64,000 nucleotides of DNA from Chryseobacterium sp. CH25. Lineage in GTDB: Bacteria; Bacteroidota; Bacteroidia; Flavobacteriales; Weeksellaceae. The stretch lies in contig NZ_NRQT01000001.1 of assembly GCF_004119455.1 (NCBI RefSeq), positions 310,001 through 374,000 of the forward strand, given 5' to 3'. Positions within the stretch are counted from its first letter, which is position 1; the number at the start of each line of letters is the position of its first letter. Position numbers and translations under genes: made by a program. Shown piece by piece: positions 7,621 to 16,661 of this stretch. The notes below the pieces were generated by a model that did no database searches, was not told the origin of the DNA, and saw only the letters and a list, made by a program, of their open reading frames with translations.

Positions 7621-10022
7621 TTATTTTTTCAGACACTTTTCAAGGAACTGATCTTGTTCCCATAAAACGTGGAAAATATTCTCTTTCGCCTGATATCCGT
7701 GTGATTCTTTTGGAAGAAGAACCATTCTTACCGGTGCTCCAAGATTTTTCAGTGCCTGGAAATATCTTTCCGTCTGCAGGGTGAAAGTTCCCGGGTTATT
7801 ATCTGCATCACCGTGGATCAGAAGCAATGGAGTTTTCATTTTATCTGCATTCATAAATGGAGACATCGTGTTATAGATCTCCGGAACATCCCAATAGTTT
7901 CTTTGCTCAGTCTGGAACCCAAACGGTGTTAATGTTCTGTTATAGGCACCACTTCTTGCAATACCACAAGCAAAAAGTTTGGAATGTGTCAATAAATTAG
8001 CTGTCATAAATGCTCCATATGAGTGACCACCTACAGCTACTTTCTTTTTATCAATGTATCCTAACTGATCTACTGCATTAATCGCGGCATCCGCATCGGC
8101 AACCAATTGAGTAATAAAAGTATCATTGGTTCTGTTTTTCCTTCTCCGATGATTGGGAAGGCCGCATTGTCTAAAACAGCATATCCTTTAGTTACCCAGT
8201 ATACAAAAGATCCGTAATAAGGGAAAGTAAAGTCGTTATCGTTTTGTGTACTCTGCCCTGCTGTATTTTTATCTTTATATTCTCTTGGATAAGCCCAGAT
8301 CAGTAAAGGTAATTTTTCTTTCTTAGCCTTTCTGTCGTAGTTTGCCGGTAAGTAAAGAGTTCCCGTCAATGTAACACCATCATTTCTCTTGTACGTTATA
8401 ACTTCTTTGTGAACATCTTTAATACTTTCAAAAGGATTGGCAAAATGTGTTACCGCTTCAGCTTTATTGGATTTAATATTCTTTTTGTAGAAGTTTGGAT
8501 ACTGGCTTGAAGATTCCTGCGTTGTTAAGATCTCTCCTTTTGAAGGATTTAAAATATCTACAATGCTTTCTTTAGCACCTTTAAGACTGGAAGTATACAG
8601 TCTTTTTTTCTTCAGGGTTTTGATATCCATTTCATCTACAAACGGATGTTGTCCATCTTTTGTAAATCCGTCACCCATCAGGTAAGCTTTGCCGCCTTTC
8701 AAGTCAATAACAGATCTTCCATATTGGTTTTTTACTGTATTGAATTCTCCTGGGTCACTGTAAACGTCCTGAGAATTTCTGTCGTCAATTACTTTTGATT
8801 CTCCATTGTTAAGATCAACCAGGAAAGTTTTGGTGTTTCTTGTATCATACCATTCTTCAGACACTAATGCATAATGGTCATTTGTCCAGTCTATATCCTC
8901 AAATCTCTGTTTGATTTTAAAGAATGATTTTGGGGCAGCAGTAAACGGAGCTTCCCAAGTGAAGATTTCGTCTCTGTATTCTGCTGTTTTATACTGATCT
9001 CCACCATCAAGAGCTTCAGTATATACCAATGTTGCCGGAGCGTCACTTCTCCATGACATCTCTCTTTTTCCGGTTCTCACGGATGAGAATCCTTTAGGCA
9101 TAATTTCGTTCAGAGAAATCTCATTCACCACTTTTACAGCATTACCCTTTATATCATAAACTGTTGTAGTCATAGGGAATCTGTTCAGAGGAACAATATA
9201 AGAGAATGGTTTTTTAATAACTGTAGATAACAGATAGTTTCCATCAGGAGAAAAACTTAATCCTGTGTACATATCCTGATTCATCACCTTTTTAAGGTTT
9301 CCGTTCAAATCTACATTAAAAGCTTCAGATGTAACTAAAGTTTCAAAGTTCTTCTCATCCTGAGGATTCTTTAAAAGATCCTGATACGTTCTGTTTTGGG
9401 AAATTTTTCCATCCGCTGTGGAAACAATGGGTCCCGTAGGAAGGTCCTTTCCTGAATCAATTAAAGCAGGTCTGTTTTGAGGCAGTGTTCTGATTAATAA
9501 GCTTTGGGAATCGTTATACCAAAGATACGGAGTTCCTAAATTGGCATTCAGGATATCTTGTGTAATTTTTTTGGCTGTAGCAGTTTCCATATCTACGATC
9601 CACAACTCTACTCCTTTATTGGTTGTATTGGTAAAAGTAAGTTTCTTTTCGTCCGGTGAAAACTGTACGTAAGCAATTTTAGCTCCTGTAGGCAGGTTTT
9701 TTACCTGAACTTCATTTTTATCACTGAACTTTCTTATTTTAAGATTATTGAAATACGTAACAGTACTTGCAATATTGGTAACCGGATTGATTCTTAAACC
9801 ACCCAGCTTCATTTCCTGCTGGTTAAGATCATCTAACGTCTTATATGTTGAACGGTAAGTAAACACCACCCAGTCTTTTTTGTTGTTCATCAAAACAGAT
9901 GGTGGTCTTTCATAATCTGCCAGCTTCAGGATTTCGGCAGAAGGTTTCTGATAAGTAATATTCTCCTGTGCATCATAAAAATTGAGAAATGCCAGAAGGC
10001 AGATTGTCAGTTTTATCTTCAT
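7621..10022 (-). pseudogene. Secreted prolyl-oligopeptidase family (S9) peptidase, frameshifted
   Basis: A secreted serine peptidase of family S9 (glutamyl endopeptidase/acylaminoacyl-peptidase-like, about 800 residues when joined). The N-terminal part, from 10022 down to about 8127, has a signal peptide (about 19 residues) and a beta-propeller. The C-terminal alpha/beta-hydrolase part carries the nucleophile in GGHSYGAF, the acid in HGDADNNPGT and the histidine in ESHGY. The two parts are in different frames. Adding one A to the sense strand at about 8125-8128 (CCAATGAT to CCAAATGAT) restores a continuous reading TEPNDTFITQLVADAD. As written, translation ends soon after the shift and loses the whole catalytic triad. 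Both halves are well conserved, so a sequence error or a very recent mutation is likely. Confidence 0.85.
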
Positions 10023-10123
10023 ATAGATTCATTTTCTACGAATGTAGTGATTTTTGACAGAAATCAATACAAAATCCTTTTGAAATCCCCAATAATAAAG
10101 ACATTCTTAAAAATAACTCTAAC

Positions 10124-10152
10124 AAAAAAGAGCATCCGAAGATACTCTTTTT
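10124..10152 (-). terminator. Terminator after the DoxX gene
   Basis: An AAAAAGAG/CTCTTTTT stem with an inner ATC/GAT extension and one mismatch lies between the DoxX stop and the S9 peptidase start. A T-rich tail follows on the minus strand. Confidence 0.7.
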
Positions 10153-10171
10153 ATTTTATATTCTATAATTT

Positions 10172-10600
10172 CTACCAGTCTGAAGCTCTTTTTCTTCTTT
10201 CAATCAGATGATCCACAGAAACTTTTCCGGCTCCGATAATCATCAGAAGAAGATATACAGAAAGATAAATTAAACTCATTTCTCTTTTTTCAAAAGGATC
10301 TGCTCCATGAACTACAAATCCGGCAATGACCATTGTAAAGATCAAAAACCCTAAGGAGACTCTTGTAAAAAGTCCCAATATCAGTAATATTGAACAAACA
10401 AATTCAGCAATTACAGTAAGAATAAGGGTAACAAGCGGCCCCATTCCCAGAAAATCGAAAAATTCAATTTTACCCCCTGCCAATAACATCTGGAGTTTCG
10501 GGTACCCGTGAGAAAGCATTGCAAAACCAACAAATACTCTAACTGCTAATAAAACAATATCTTTAGGTATTGAGCTCGAATTTGAATTATTGTAGTTCAT
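10172..10600 (-). CDS. DoxX family membrane protein
   Basis: A 142-residue inner-membrane protein with four hydrophobic segments. It has the DoxX signatures AVRVFVGFAMLSHGYPKL near the N-terminus and ILLILGLFTRVSLGFLIF in the middle. Family members are linked to thiol or thiosulfate redox and to respiratory complexes in some organisms, but a function here cannot be assigned. A TTG-N17-TACCTTAG sequence just upstream resembles a promoter. It follows era by 67 bases on the same strand and is ended by a terminator. It has its own putative promoter, so co-transcription with era is uncertain. Confidence 0.88.
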   Translation of the reverse strand: MNYNNSNSSSIPKDIVLLAVRVFVGFAMLSHGYPKLQMLLAGGKIEFFDFLGMGPLVTLILTVIAEFVCSILLILGLFTRVSLGFLIFTMVIAGFVVHGADPFEKREMSLIYLSVYLLLMIIGAGKVSVDHLIERRKRASDW

Positions 10601-10667
10601 TTACTAAAAAATTTAGACTAAGGTAATAAAAATCTTTTAATACAACGGGTTTTACAGCATTTTTAGT

Positions 10668-11543
10668 CTATCTGTAACCAAAATTCTTAAGATCTCTATC
10701 ATTCTTTCTCCAGTCTTTTTTCACTTTAACAAATAAATTCAAGTGAATTTTCTTGGAAAAGAACTTCTCCAGGTCTAATCTTGCTTCTGTACCTACCTTT
10801 TTGATTGCTTCCCCTTTATGCCCGATGATGATTCCTTTTTGGGTATCTCTTTCTACATAAATAATAGAATCAATGAAGATAATTCCTTCTTTTTCTTTGA
10901 ACTGTTCAGTGACCACTTCCACAGAATATGGAATTTCTTTATCATAGTTCAAAAGGATTTTCTCACGAATTGCTTCGTTTACGAAAAATCTTTCCGGCTT
11001 ATCTGTATATTGGTCCTTATCATAGTAAGGTGGGTTCTCAGGTAATAAAGACTTTAATTTAGGGAGGATAACTTCTGTATTAAAGGCATTAAGGGCAGAA
11101 ATAGGAAGGATTTCCGCTTTCGGAATCCTGTTATGCCAGGTTTCTACTAATGCTTCAAGACCTGCCTGATCTGTCTGATCTACTTTGTTTAATAATAAAA
11201 GTACAGGTACAGGGATTTTATTTAATTTATCAATTAAGAACTCTGAAGGCTCAGCTTTGTCCGTTACATCAACAATAAACAGAAATACATCGGCATCCTG
11301 AAGGGAATCCTTTACAAAATCCATCATCTTTTCCTGCAATCCGTATTTAGGATCCAATACTCCCGGAGTATCGGAAAATACGATCTGAAGGTCCTCTTCA
11401 TTATAAATACCAAAAATTCTGTGACGGGTTGTCTGGGCTTTCTGCGTTACAATCGCCAGCTTCTCCCCCATTAATTGGTTAAGAAGTGTTGATTTTCCGG
11501 CATTGGGCTTTCCAACTATGTTTACAAATCCAGCTTTGTGCAT
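10668..11543 (-). CDS. era: GTPase Era
   Basis: The essential ribosome-assembly GTPase that binds the 3' end of 16S rRNA during small-subunit maturation. The 291-residue protein has the P-loop GKPNAGKS (11-18), switch I threonines around QTTRHRI, DTPG at 58-61, NKVD at 119-122 and the G5 SAL motif near 144. The C-terminal KH domain follows, with GHKGEAIKKVGTEARLDLEKFF (GxxG loop) near residues 240-262. Length and motif spacing are canonical. A TAACTTTG -7 box lies 20 bases before the start. doxX follows on the same strand. Confidence 0.98.
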   Translation of the reverse strand: MHKAGFVNIVGKPNAGKSTLLNQLMGEKLAIVTQKAQTTRHRIFGIYNEEDLQIVFSDTPGVLDPKYGLQEKMMDFVKDSLQDADVFLFIVDVTDKAEPSEFLIDKLNKIPVPVLLLLNKVDQTDQAGLEALVETWHNRIPKAEILPISALNAFNTEVILPKLKSLLPENPPYYDKDQYTDKPERFFVNEAIREKILLNYDKEIPYSVEVVTEQFKEKEGIIFIDSIIYVERDTQKGIIIGHKGEAIKKVGTEARLDLEKFFSKKIHLNLFVKVKKDWRKNDRDLKNFGYR

Positions 11544-11563
11544 AAAAATAATATTACGAACTG

Positions 11564-11571
11564 CAAAGTTA
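11564..11571 (-). promoter_or_regulatory. -7 box of era
   Basis: TAACTTTG on the minus strand is a perfect TAnnTTTG match 20 bases before the era ATG. No clear -33 element was found. Confidence 0.5.
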
Positions 11572-11913
11572 GTAAAACAAAATTGGTCTTTACGGTTAAT
11601 ATGAATATTTAAAAGAAAAAAGAGAGTTATTTTTCTTTACAGGACTTTTCAGAGGAAATTTCAAAGAGATTATATTACTAAATTTTTAAACTTATCTATT
11701 TTAACCACAAAGTCACAAAAGTTTTTAACACGTAAGTTCACTTTAAAAAGTTTAAAATGATGTTATAGAAAAGTACACCTAAGTTTTGAAAATCTAAAGT
11801 TTTCATGAGTATTGTACCAAATATTCTTTTCTTAGGGAAAAACATCCAAGCGAAACTTCGACAGGACCGTCAATCTTCCAACCCTACTTTATAAGAAAAA
11901 ATCATAAAATAAT
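11572..11913. other. Gene-free AT-rich gap
   Basis: No gene is seen. At 11700-11727 there is an ACCACAAAGTCACAAAAG-type sequence resembling the CACATAGAAA and CGCAAAG repeat pieces found in other gaps. The rest is AT-rich sequence without clear structure. Confidence 0.45.
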
Positions 11914-11946
11914 TTTGTATTGCATTGCCTAAAACTGATATTTTTG
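11914..11946 (+). promoter_or_regulatory. Bacteroidota promoter of the second Crp/Fnr gene
   Basis: TTTG (11914-11917) and a perfect TATTTTTG (11939-11946) are 21 bases apart, giving a leader of about 17 bases before the ATG at 11967. Confidence 0.65.
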
Positions 11947-11966
11947 AATATTAGAATTCATCTTTT

Positions 11967-12530
11967 ATGAATATAGACCAGATTCTCGACCAAATTTACA
12001 TACTTCCGGAAGCATCCAAAAATAGCTTAAAAGCATATATCACTGAAGTTTCACATCCTAAAGGCTACTGTTTGATGGAAGCTGATAAGGTTATTCCTTA
12101 TGTTTATTTTATCCGTAAAGGAATTGCCCGTGCTTATTCTTCTACTTCGGATAATGATATTACATTCTGGTTCGGAAGTGAAGGACAATGTGTTCTTTCT
12201 ATGAAGAGCTATGTGGAAAATAAACCCGGCTATGAAAGCATAGAACTGCTTGAAGACTGCGATCTGTATATCCTGGAAACCGAGAATTTAAGAAAACTCT
12301 TTAATGAAGACATTCATATTGCTAATTGGGGAAGAAAGCTTGCAGAAGCAGAGATGATAAAATCTGAAGAGTTGATTATTTCAAGACAATTTAAAACTTC
12401 TCTGGAACGTTACAAAGACATTATCCAGTATCAGCCTGATCTACTAAAAAGGGTTCAGCTTGGTCATATTGCTTCTTACCTTGGAATTACGCAGGTGAGT
12501 TTGAGCAGGATTCGGGCGGAGATTAAGTAA
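11967..12530 (+). CDS. Crp/Fnr family cyclic-nucleotide-binding-fold regulator
   Basis: A 187-residue CRP-like protein, diverged from the one at 5953. Residues 1-110 form the beta-roll, with CLMEADKVIPYVYFIRKGIARAYSS and DITFWFGSEGQCVLSM typical of a large Bacteroidota Crp/Fnr group that responds to unknown signals. A long dimer helix follows (WGRKLAEAEMIKSEELIISRQ). The C-terminal winged helix has LGHIASYLGITQVSLSRIRAEI. No iron-sulfur cysteine set of Fnr type is present. It has its own promoter and no operon partner. Many relatives sit next to transporters that they may regulate; here the SMR exporter lies about 420 bases downstream, but a link is only inferred. Confidence 0.85.
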   Translation: MNIDQILDQIYILPEASKNSLKAYITEVSHPKGYCLMEADKVIPYVYFIRKGIARAYSSTSDNDITFWFGSEGQCVLSMKSYVENKPGYESIELLEDCDLYILETENLRKLFNEDIHIANWGRKLAEAEMIKSEELIISRQFKTSLERYKDIIQYQPDLLKRVQLGHIASYLGITQVSLSRIRAEIK

Positions 12531-12542
12531 GTTGCTGTTTTA

Positions 12543-12869
12543 TGGATGGAAGCTGGGAGATGGAGGATGGAAGTTCTGGCAGCTTTTTAAAATAACTTGC
12601 AGTCTTATCATTTAAACAATATTTTAAGTTTTGGCTAAAGCCAATGGAATGATATTTATATTGAAAGCGGGCTAAAGCCCGCTTCTATTGATATAATGGT
12701 ATATGTAAAAAAACCATCATAATTAATTATATAAAGATCAATAATTTAAAGAATCCTGTTTATTCAGAGCATTCCAACTTCTTTATTCTGAAAACTCTTC
12801 ATTGATAAAATTACAAACTATTATCCGGTCCGACCATCATAACTTCCCTCTTCCAGCTCCCATCTTCCC
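12543..12869. repeat. Composite inverted-repeat element with GCTAAAGCC hairpins inside
   Basis: Purine-rich arms at about 12543-12571 and, inverted, about 12838-12869 both have a GGAAG-CTGGGAG-type sequence ending in GGAAGTT. Inside are two perfect small hairpins, TTGGCT-AA-AGCCAA (12631-12644) and the 9-bp-arm AAGCGGGCT-AA-AGCCCGCTT (12665-12684), followed by CTATTGAT. The gap contains no gene. Confidence 0.65.
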
Positions 12870-12946
12870 TACTCAAATCATTTTTTAACAATTGTAAAAT
12901 TTTTTCTCCTGTGAAATTCTGAAATTTGCAGTAGAAAAATTTAACA

Positions 12947-13279
12947 ATGAATTGGATCATATTAGTTATCGCAGGATTATTTGAGGTTGCCTTCGCATCA
13001 TGCTTAGGAAAGGCAAAAGAAACATCAGGAACTGAGATGTATTTATGGTATGCAGGTTTCCTGATCACCATGACAATCAGTATGCTTCTGCTGATAAAAG
13101 CAACACAAACATTACCTATCGGTACAGCTTATGCAGTATGGACAGGAATTGGAGCGGTAGGAACAGCTTTAATGGGAATCATCTTCTTTAAAGATCCTGT
13201 AAGCTTTTGGAGAGTGTTCTTTATTGTAACGCTTATTGGTTCTGTTGTAGGATTAAAAGCGGTGTCTTCATCACACTAA
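12947..13279 (+). CDS. Small multidrug resistance (SMR) exporter, Gdx/SugE type
   Basis: A 110-residue inner-membrane protein with four transmembrane helices. The N-terminal WIILVIAGLFEV holds the essential Glu13 of the SMR family. The sequence PIGTAYAVWTGIGAVGTALMGI is the signature of the Gdx/SugE branch, whose characterised members export guanidinium in exchange for protons; EmrE-type polydrug exporters differ here. Guanidinium export is therefore the best guess. It functions as an antiparallel dimer, and a single gene is compatible with a homodimer. No guanidine riboswitch was recognised upstream. A terminator follows. Confidence 0.9.
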   Translation: MNWIILVIAGLFEVAFASCLGKAKETSGTEMYLWYAGFLITMTISMLLLIKATQTLPIGTAYAVWTGIGAVGTALMGIIFFKDPVSFWRVFFIVTLIGSVVGLKAVSSSH

Positions 13280-13313
13280 CAAGGGCATAAACATCTATCA
13301 ATACTTTAAAATG

Positions 13314-13347
13314 AAAACCGTCTTCAAATTTGAAGACGGTTTTTTTA
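13314..13347. terminator. Bidirectional terminator, 30-bp palindrome
   Basis: A perfect palindrome with 15-base arms (13314-13328 and 13329-13343) is flanked by T residues. It separates the converging SMR and methyltransferase genes. Confidence 0.92.
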
Positions 13348-14112
13348 TTTTTTGTAAACTACAGGTAAGATTTCATTGCTTCTTAACCCATATTTCTTGA
13401 TTTCTTCTTCAGAAAATTTCTGTGAATAGAAATTGATATCTGTTTCAAATCCTGCATTTTTTAAACGCTCAAAATAATCCATTCCATACCAGCGAACGTG
13501 ATCGTACTGGCCAAAATGTTTCTGACGTTCTTTCGGATCTGTAATGGTAAAATCTTCATAGGTTTTCTCCAGTGAATTTTTCATCGGAACCTGAAGAATT
13601 CCCCATCCACCGGGCTTCATTACCCTGTACAGTTCACTCATTGCTTTTGCATCGTCTTCAATATGTTCCAAAACGTGGTTACAGAATACGATATCAAAAC
13701 TGTCATTCTCAAAAGGTAAATCAAGAATATCAGCCTTTACATCTACAATGGGAGAATATAGATCTGCAGAAATATAGTTCAGATTGCTCATTCTCTTGAA
13801 TTTTCTTAAAAATTCCTGTTCGGGAGCAATATGCAGTACTTTATAATTTTTGATGAAAAAATCGGTTTCATTCTGAAGATACAGCCACATCTGACGGTGT
13901 CTTTCCAGGCTTAAAGTTCCCGGAGAAAGAGCATTTTCTCTTTGCTTTCCGTACCCATAAGGCAGGAACTTGCGATAAGATCTTCCATCAATAGGATCAT
14001 AAAACTGATCTCCTTTGAAAAACTGATAAATAAGCGGTCTTACCCAGATACTCATTTTAATAAGCATTGGACGTGGAATTTTATTCAGTAAAAGCTTAGT
14101 TATCTTTTTCAT
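13345..14112 (-). CDS. Class I SAM-dependent methyltransferase
   Basis: A 255-residue methyltransferase of the Methyltransf_11 type. The SAM-binding core is unusual at motif I, reading KVLHIAPEQEFLRKF (the ordinary E/DxGxGxG glycines are replaced), followed by YISADLYSPIVDVKADILDLPF and the strong motif DIVFCNHVLEHIEDD. A positively charged N-terminal segment (about 45 residues) may contact membrane or substrate. The start overlaps the map stop by one base (TAATG), so it is probably translated by coupling with map. The HIAPEQE motif I is a known variant in a Bacteroidota family with unknown substrate. Confidence 0.85.
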   Translation of the reverse strand: MKKITKLLLNKIPRPMLIKMSIWVRPLIYQFFKGDQFYDPIDGRSYRKFLPYGYGKQRENALSPGTLSLERHRQMWLYLQNETDFFIKNYKVLHIAPEQEFLRKFKRMSNLNYISADLYSPIVDVKADILDLPFENDSFDIVFCNHVLEHIEDDAKAMSELYRVMKPGGWGILQVPMKNSLEKTYEDFTITDPKERQKHFGQYDHVRWYGMDYFERLKNAGFETDINFYSQKFSEEEIKKYGLRSNEILPVVYKK

Positions 14113-14921
14113 TAAAAATCCAGTTGGAAAGGCTTTTCTTCATCACTTACGATTCCTAAAGCTTCGTATACATAATCAAATGTAGAAAGCAATACCGGCT
14201 TACCATTGATTACGGCTACATCATGCTCAAAATGTGCAGATGGCAGGTTATCTAAAGTAGTTACCGTCCAGCCATCGCTGTGGAATTTCACTTTTTCAGT
14301 TCCAAGGTTAATCATCGGTTCAATAGCAATAGCCAAACCGTCTTTGATTACTTTTCCGCTTCCCTGCTTTCCATAGTTAGGAACTTGTGGGTCTTCGTGC
14401 ATTTGTCTTCCTAAACCGTGTCCTACAAGCTCTCTTACTACTCCATATCCTTCTTTTTCACAGTGTGCCTGGATGGCATGAGAGATATCCCCGATTCTTT
14501 TTCCTCTGATACATTGCTCAATACCTTTATAAAGGGATTCTTTAGCAACTTTCAAAAGTTTTTTAACTTCCGGCTTTACTTCTCCAATTTCAAAAGTATA
14601 GGCGTGATCTCCTACGAACCCGTTTAAAACAACTCCACAGTCTACAGAAAGAACATCTCCTTCTTTTACCACTTCATTATTCGGGAAACCATGAACCACT
14701 TGTTCATTCGGAGAAATACACAGAGAGTTCGGGAAGCCTCCATATCCTAAGAATGCAGGTTCAGCACCATGATCTTTAATAAAATCGTGTGCTAATTTAT
14801 CTAAATATAAAGTTGTAATTCCCGGCTTAATTTCTTTTGCCAACATTCCCAATGTTTTAGAAACCAATCGGGCACTCTCCTTCATCAGACGAAGTTCGTC
14901 TATTGTTTTTAATTGAATCAT
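14112..14921 (-). CDS. map: Methionine aminopeptidase, type I
   Basis: Removes the N-terminal methionine from nascent proteins using two metal ions. All ligands are visible: Asp94, Asp105, His168, Glu201 and Glu232, together with substrate-contacting His78. Signatures include SVDCGVVLNGFVGDHAYTF, LVGHGLGRQMHEDP and AIEPM. The 269-residue length is that of a type Ia enzyme without the zinc-finger extension. It lies in the order HAD, map, methyltransferase on the minus strand. The methyltransferase start overlaps its stop. Confidence 0.97.
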   Translation of the reverse strand: MIQLKTIDELRLMKESARLVSKTLGMLAKEIKPGITTLYLDKLAHDFIKDHGAEPAFLGYGGFPNSLCISPNEQVVHGFPNNEVVKEGDVLSVDCGVVLNGFVGDHAYTFEIGEVKPEVKKLLKVAKESLYKGIEQCIRGKRIGDISHAIQAHCEKEGYGVVRELVGHGLGRQMHEDPQVPNYGKQGSGKVIKDGLAIAIEPMINLGTEKVKFHSDGWTVTTLDNLPSAHFEHDVAVINGKPVLLSTFDYVYEALGIVSDEEKPFQLDF

Positions 14922-15005
14922 TGTATTAATTTACCTATGTATTAATATATCAGTGTAGCCATATCAGTTGATAGATCATACACTACTAGATTGTTATATT
15001 TTATT

Positions 15006-15436
15006 TTACCAGAAAAGTCCTTTTTTCTTTTCTTTTTTAAGCTTTGAATAGGCCAATACTTCTCCTCCTTCTACACGGAATTCTATTCTTTCCTGAATAA
15101 TATTGTAGATTTCACCCCATCCAGGGAATCCACCAATATTCCTGTCATCTATGAACCAGTCTGCATCCAGTTTTCTGGATTGATTTGCTGAATCAAAAAC
15201 TTCTCCTTCAAAGCTTGAATTAATGGCATAAAATTCCACTCCATTTTTTTGCAGAATTCTACTGCTTCGTCTAACGCTTTTCCGTGTCTGTATGTCCAAA
15301 GAATAAGTCTGAATCCTTCTGCCTGTAGTCTTTTCAAGGTCTCGAAAGCGAAGATCTTTGCCTTTCCAATTCCTGGGTAAGCATCATCAACAATAGTCCC
15401 GTCAAAGTCAACAGCAATCTTTTTATTATTTAACAT
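15006..15436 (-). pseudogene. Small HAD-like hydrolase (BT0820-type), frameshifted
   Basis: A small cap-less HAD-fold protein resembling Bacteroides BT0820, about 143 residues when joined. The N-terminal half has IAVDFDGTIVDDAYPGIGKA (nucleophile Asp) and RLILWTYRHG. The C-terminal half, in another frame, has SRKLDADWFIDDRNIGG, whose DD is the metal-binding motif IV. The frames join at a run of seven A on the sense strand (15244-15250). Eight A would give EFCKKNGVEFYAINSSFEG without interruption. Its own promoter (TTTG-N17-TATCTTTG) lies upstream and map follows 84 bases downstream. The gene is probably intact in the organism. Confidence 0.8.
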
Positions 15437-15457
15437 TTTGTTCTTTTTTTAGCTTTG

Positions 15458-15486
15458 CAAAGATAAGAAATAAAAAGAGTGCCAAA
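15458..15486 (-). promoter_or_regulatory. Bacteroidota promoter of the HAD-like gene
   Basis: On the minus strand TTTG (15486-15483) and a perfect TATCTTTG (15465-15458) are 17 bases apart. The -33 part lies inside the terminator of the desaturase gene. Confidence 0.55.
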
Positions 15487-15500
15487 AAGAAAGGCACTCA
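15470..15500 (-). terminator. Terminator after the desaturase
   Basis: A 7-bp stem GAGTGCC/GGCACTC (15477-15483 with 15493-15499) is followed by a T-rich tail on the minus strand. Confidence 0.8.
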
Positions 15501-15534
15501 ATACTTTTATAATTTAAAATAATAATATAGGCTA

Positions 15535-16512
15535 CTAGCTCTTAACCCAGCTAAACTGGAACTGAAGATCCGGAGTAGAAACTCTGTCTGTAATCTTCTG
15601 TAGTCTTGCAGGAAGCTTCATCAGGTATTCCTGTGCTTTTTCTGCTTTTTCTGTAAGGCCTTTTACGTGCTCAATCTTCCATTCATCCAAAAGATCTTTC
15701 ATAATGTTGATATAATCCTGACCTGTGTACACCATACATCTCTGTGCAGCGTCTGAGAAATGGCCCCAAAGTTCTCCTGCCTTCTGACCTGACTGTCTCA
15801 TCAGGTGAGCCGGCATTACGATCTTCTTACGCATCATATCTTCAAAGGCAAGAATCATTTCTGATGGATCTATTTCAAGGATTTTAGCTACGAAATGTTT
15901 GTAAGCTTTTGCGTGTCTTGCTTCATCCGCTGCAATTACTCCACACATTTTAGCTAATTTTCCGTTTCCGGACTGTTTTGCCAATGTTCCTACTCTTCTG
16001 TGAGAAATATTGGTTGCTGTTTCCTGGAAACTTGTATAGATGAAGTTTCTGTATGGGTCCATACTGGTTCCCAAATCAAATCCGTCATTAATAAGATATT
16101 GAGTAGTGATTTCAACTTCTCTCATATTTACTCTACCACACAGGTAAAGGTATTTATTCAATAAATCTCCGTGTCTGTTTTCTTCAGCTGTCCAGGCTCT
16201 CACCCAGTTTGCCCAGCCTACTTTTTCTTCCTGATTGATTCCGTCCACTCCCATTAACCAAGATTCGTAAGATGGAAGAGCTTCTTCTGTGATACAGTCT
16301 CCAATTAGTGTTACAAACAGGTCATAAGGCATTTCACGGGCGAATGTCTGAATTTCTTCAAGATCATGCTTAAATTCTTCGCTTGAAGGATCTGGTAAAT
16401 AATCAGAAGGCTGCCATATTTTTTCAATTGGCGTTAAAAATTTATCAAGAAAAGAACCTACTTCCTTTTCCAATATTCCCATTACTTCTTTCCTAACAAG
16501 CTTTTGATACAT
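15535..16512 (-). CDS. Acyl-ACP desaturase (soluble di-iron, plant stearoyl-ACP type)
   Basis: A 325-residue soluble fatty acid desaturase that uses O2 and a di-iron centre to introduce a cis double bond into an acyl chain carried on acyl carrier protein. The two iron-binding motifs are EENRHG at 110-115 and DEARH at 196-200, with a further Glu near 164. This adjusts membrane fluidity by making monounsaturated fatty acids. A TATCTTTG -7 box lies 24 bases before the ATG. It is bounded by its own promoter and terminator and is probably a single-gene unit. FabI, another fatty acid gene, lies at 31.8 kb and is unlinked. Confidence 0.95.
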   Translation of the reverse strand: MYQKLVRKEVMGILEKEVGSFLDKFLTPIEKIWQPSDYLPDPSSEEFKHDLEEIQTFAREMPYDLFVTLIGDCITEEALPSYESWLMGVDGINQEEKVGWANWVRAWTAEENRHGDLLNKYLYLCGRVNMREVEITTQYLINDGFDLGTSMDPYRNFIYTSFQETATNISHRRVGTLAKQSGNGKLAKMCGVIAADEARHAKAYKHFVAKILEIDPSEMILAFEDMMRKKIVMPAHLMRQSGQKAGELWGHFSDAAQRCMVYTGQDYINIMKDLLDEWKIEHVKGLTEKAEKAQEYLMKLPARLQKITDRVSTPDLQFQFSWVKS

Positions 16513-16535
16513 TTTTATATTCAGTTTTTAATTAG

Positions 16536-16543
16536 CAAAGATA
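16536..16543 (-). promoter_or_regulatory. -7 box of the desaturase gene
   Basis: TATCTTTG on the minus strand is a perfect TAnnTTTG match. The -33 element is not clear. Confidence 0.5.
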
Positions 16544-16607
16544 TGATTTATTTATTATTTAACGCATAATAAAGTATGCAACTCATACCTTATCTGACAT
16601 AAATCAT

Positions 16608-16644
16608 AAAAAATGCCGATATATAGCTATAACGGCATTTTTTT
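16608..16644 (-). terminator. Terminator after gpmI
   Basis: An 11-bp stem AAAAAATGCCG/CGGCATTTTTT (16608-16618 with 16633-16643) has A/T runs on both sides. Confidence 0.88.
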
Positions 16645-16661
16645 AACAATATTATTGAATT

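Noticed and set aside
8115..8135. Programmed frameshift in the S9 peptidase
   Set aside because: CCA ATG has no slippery run and no use for the shortened product is apparent.
12870..12946. A guanidine riboswitch before the Gdx-type exporter
   Set aside because: The upstream 77 bases are AT-rich and show none of the conserved loops that I could recognise.
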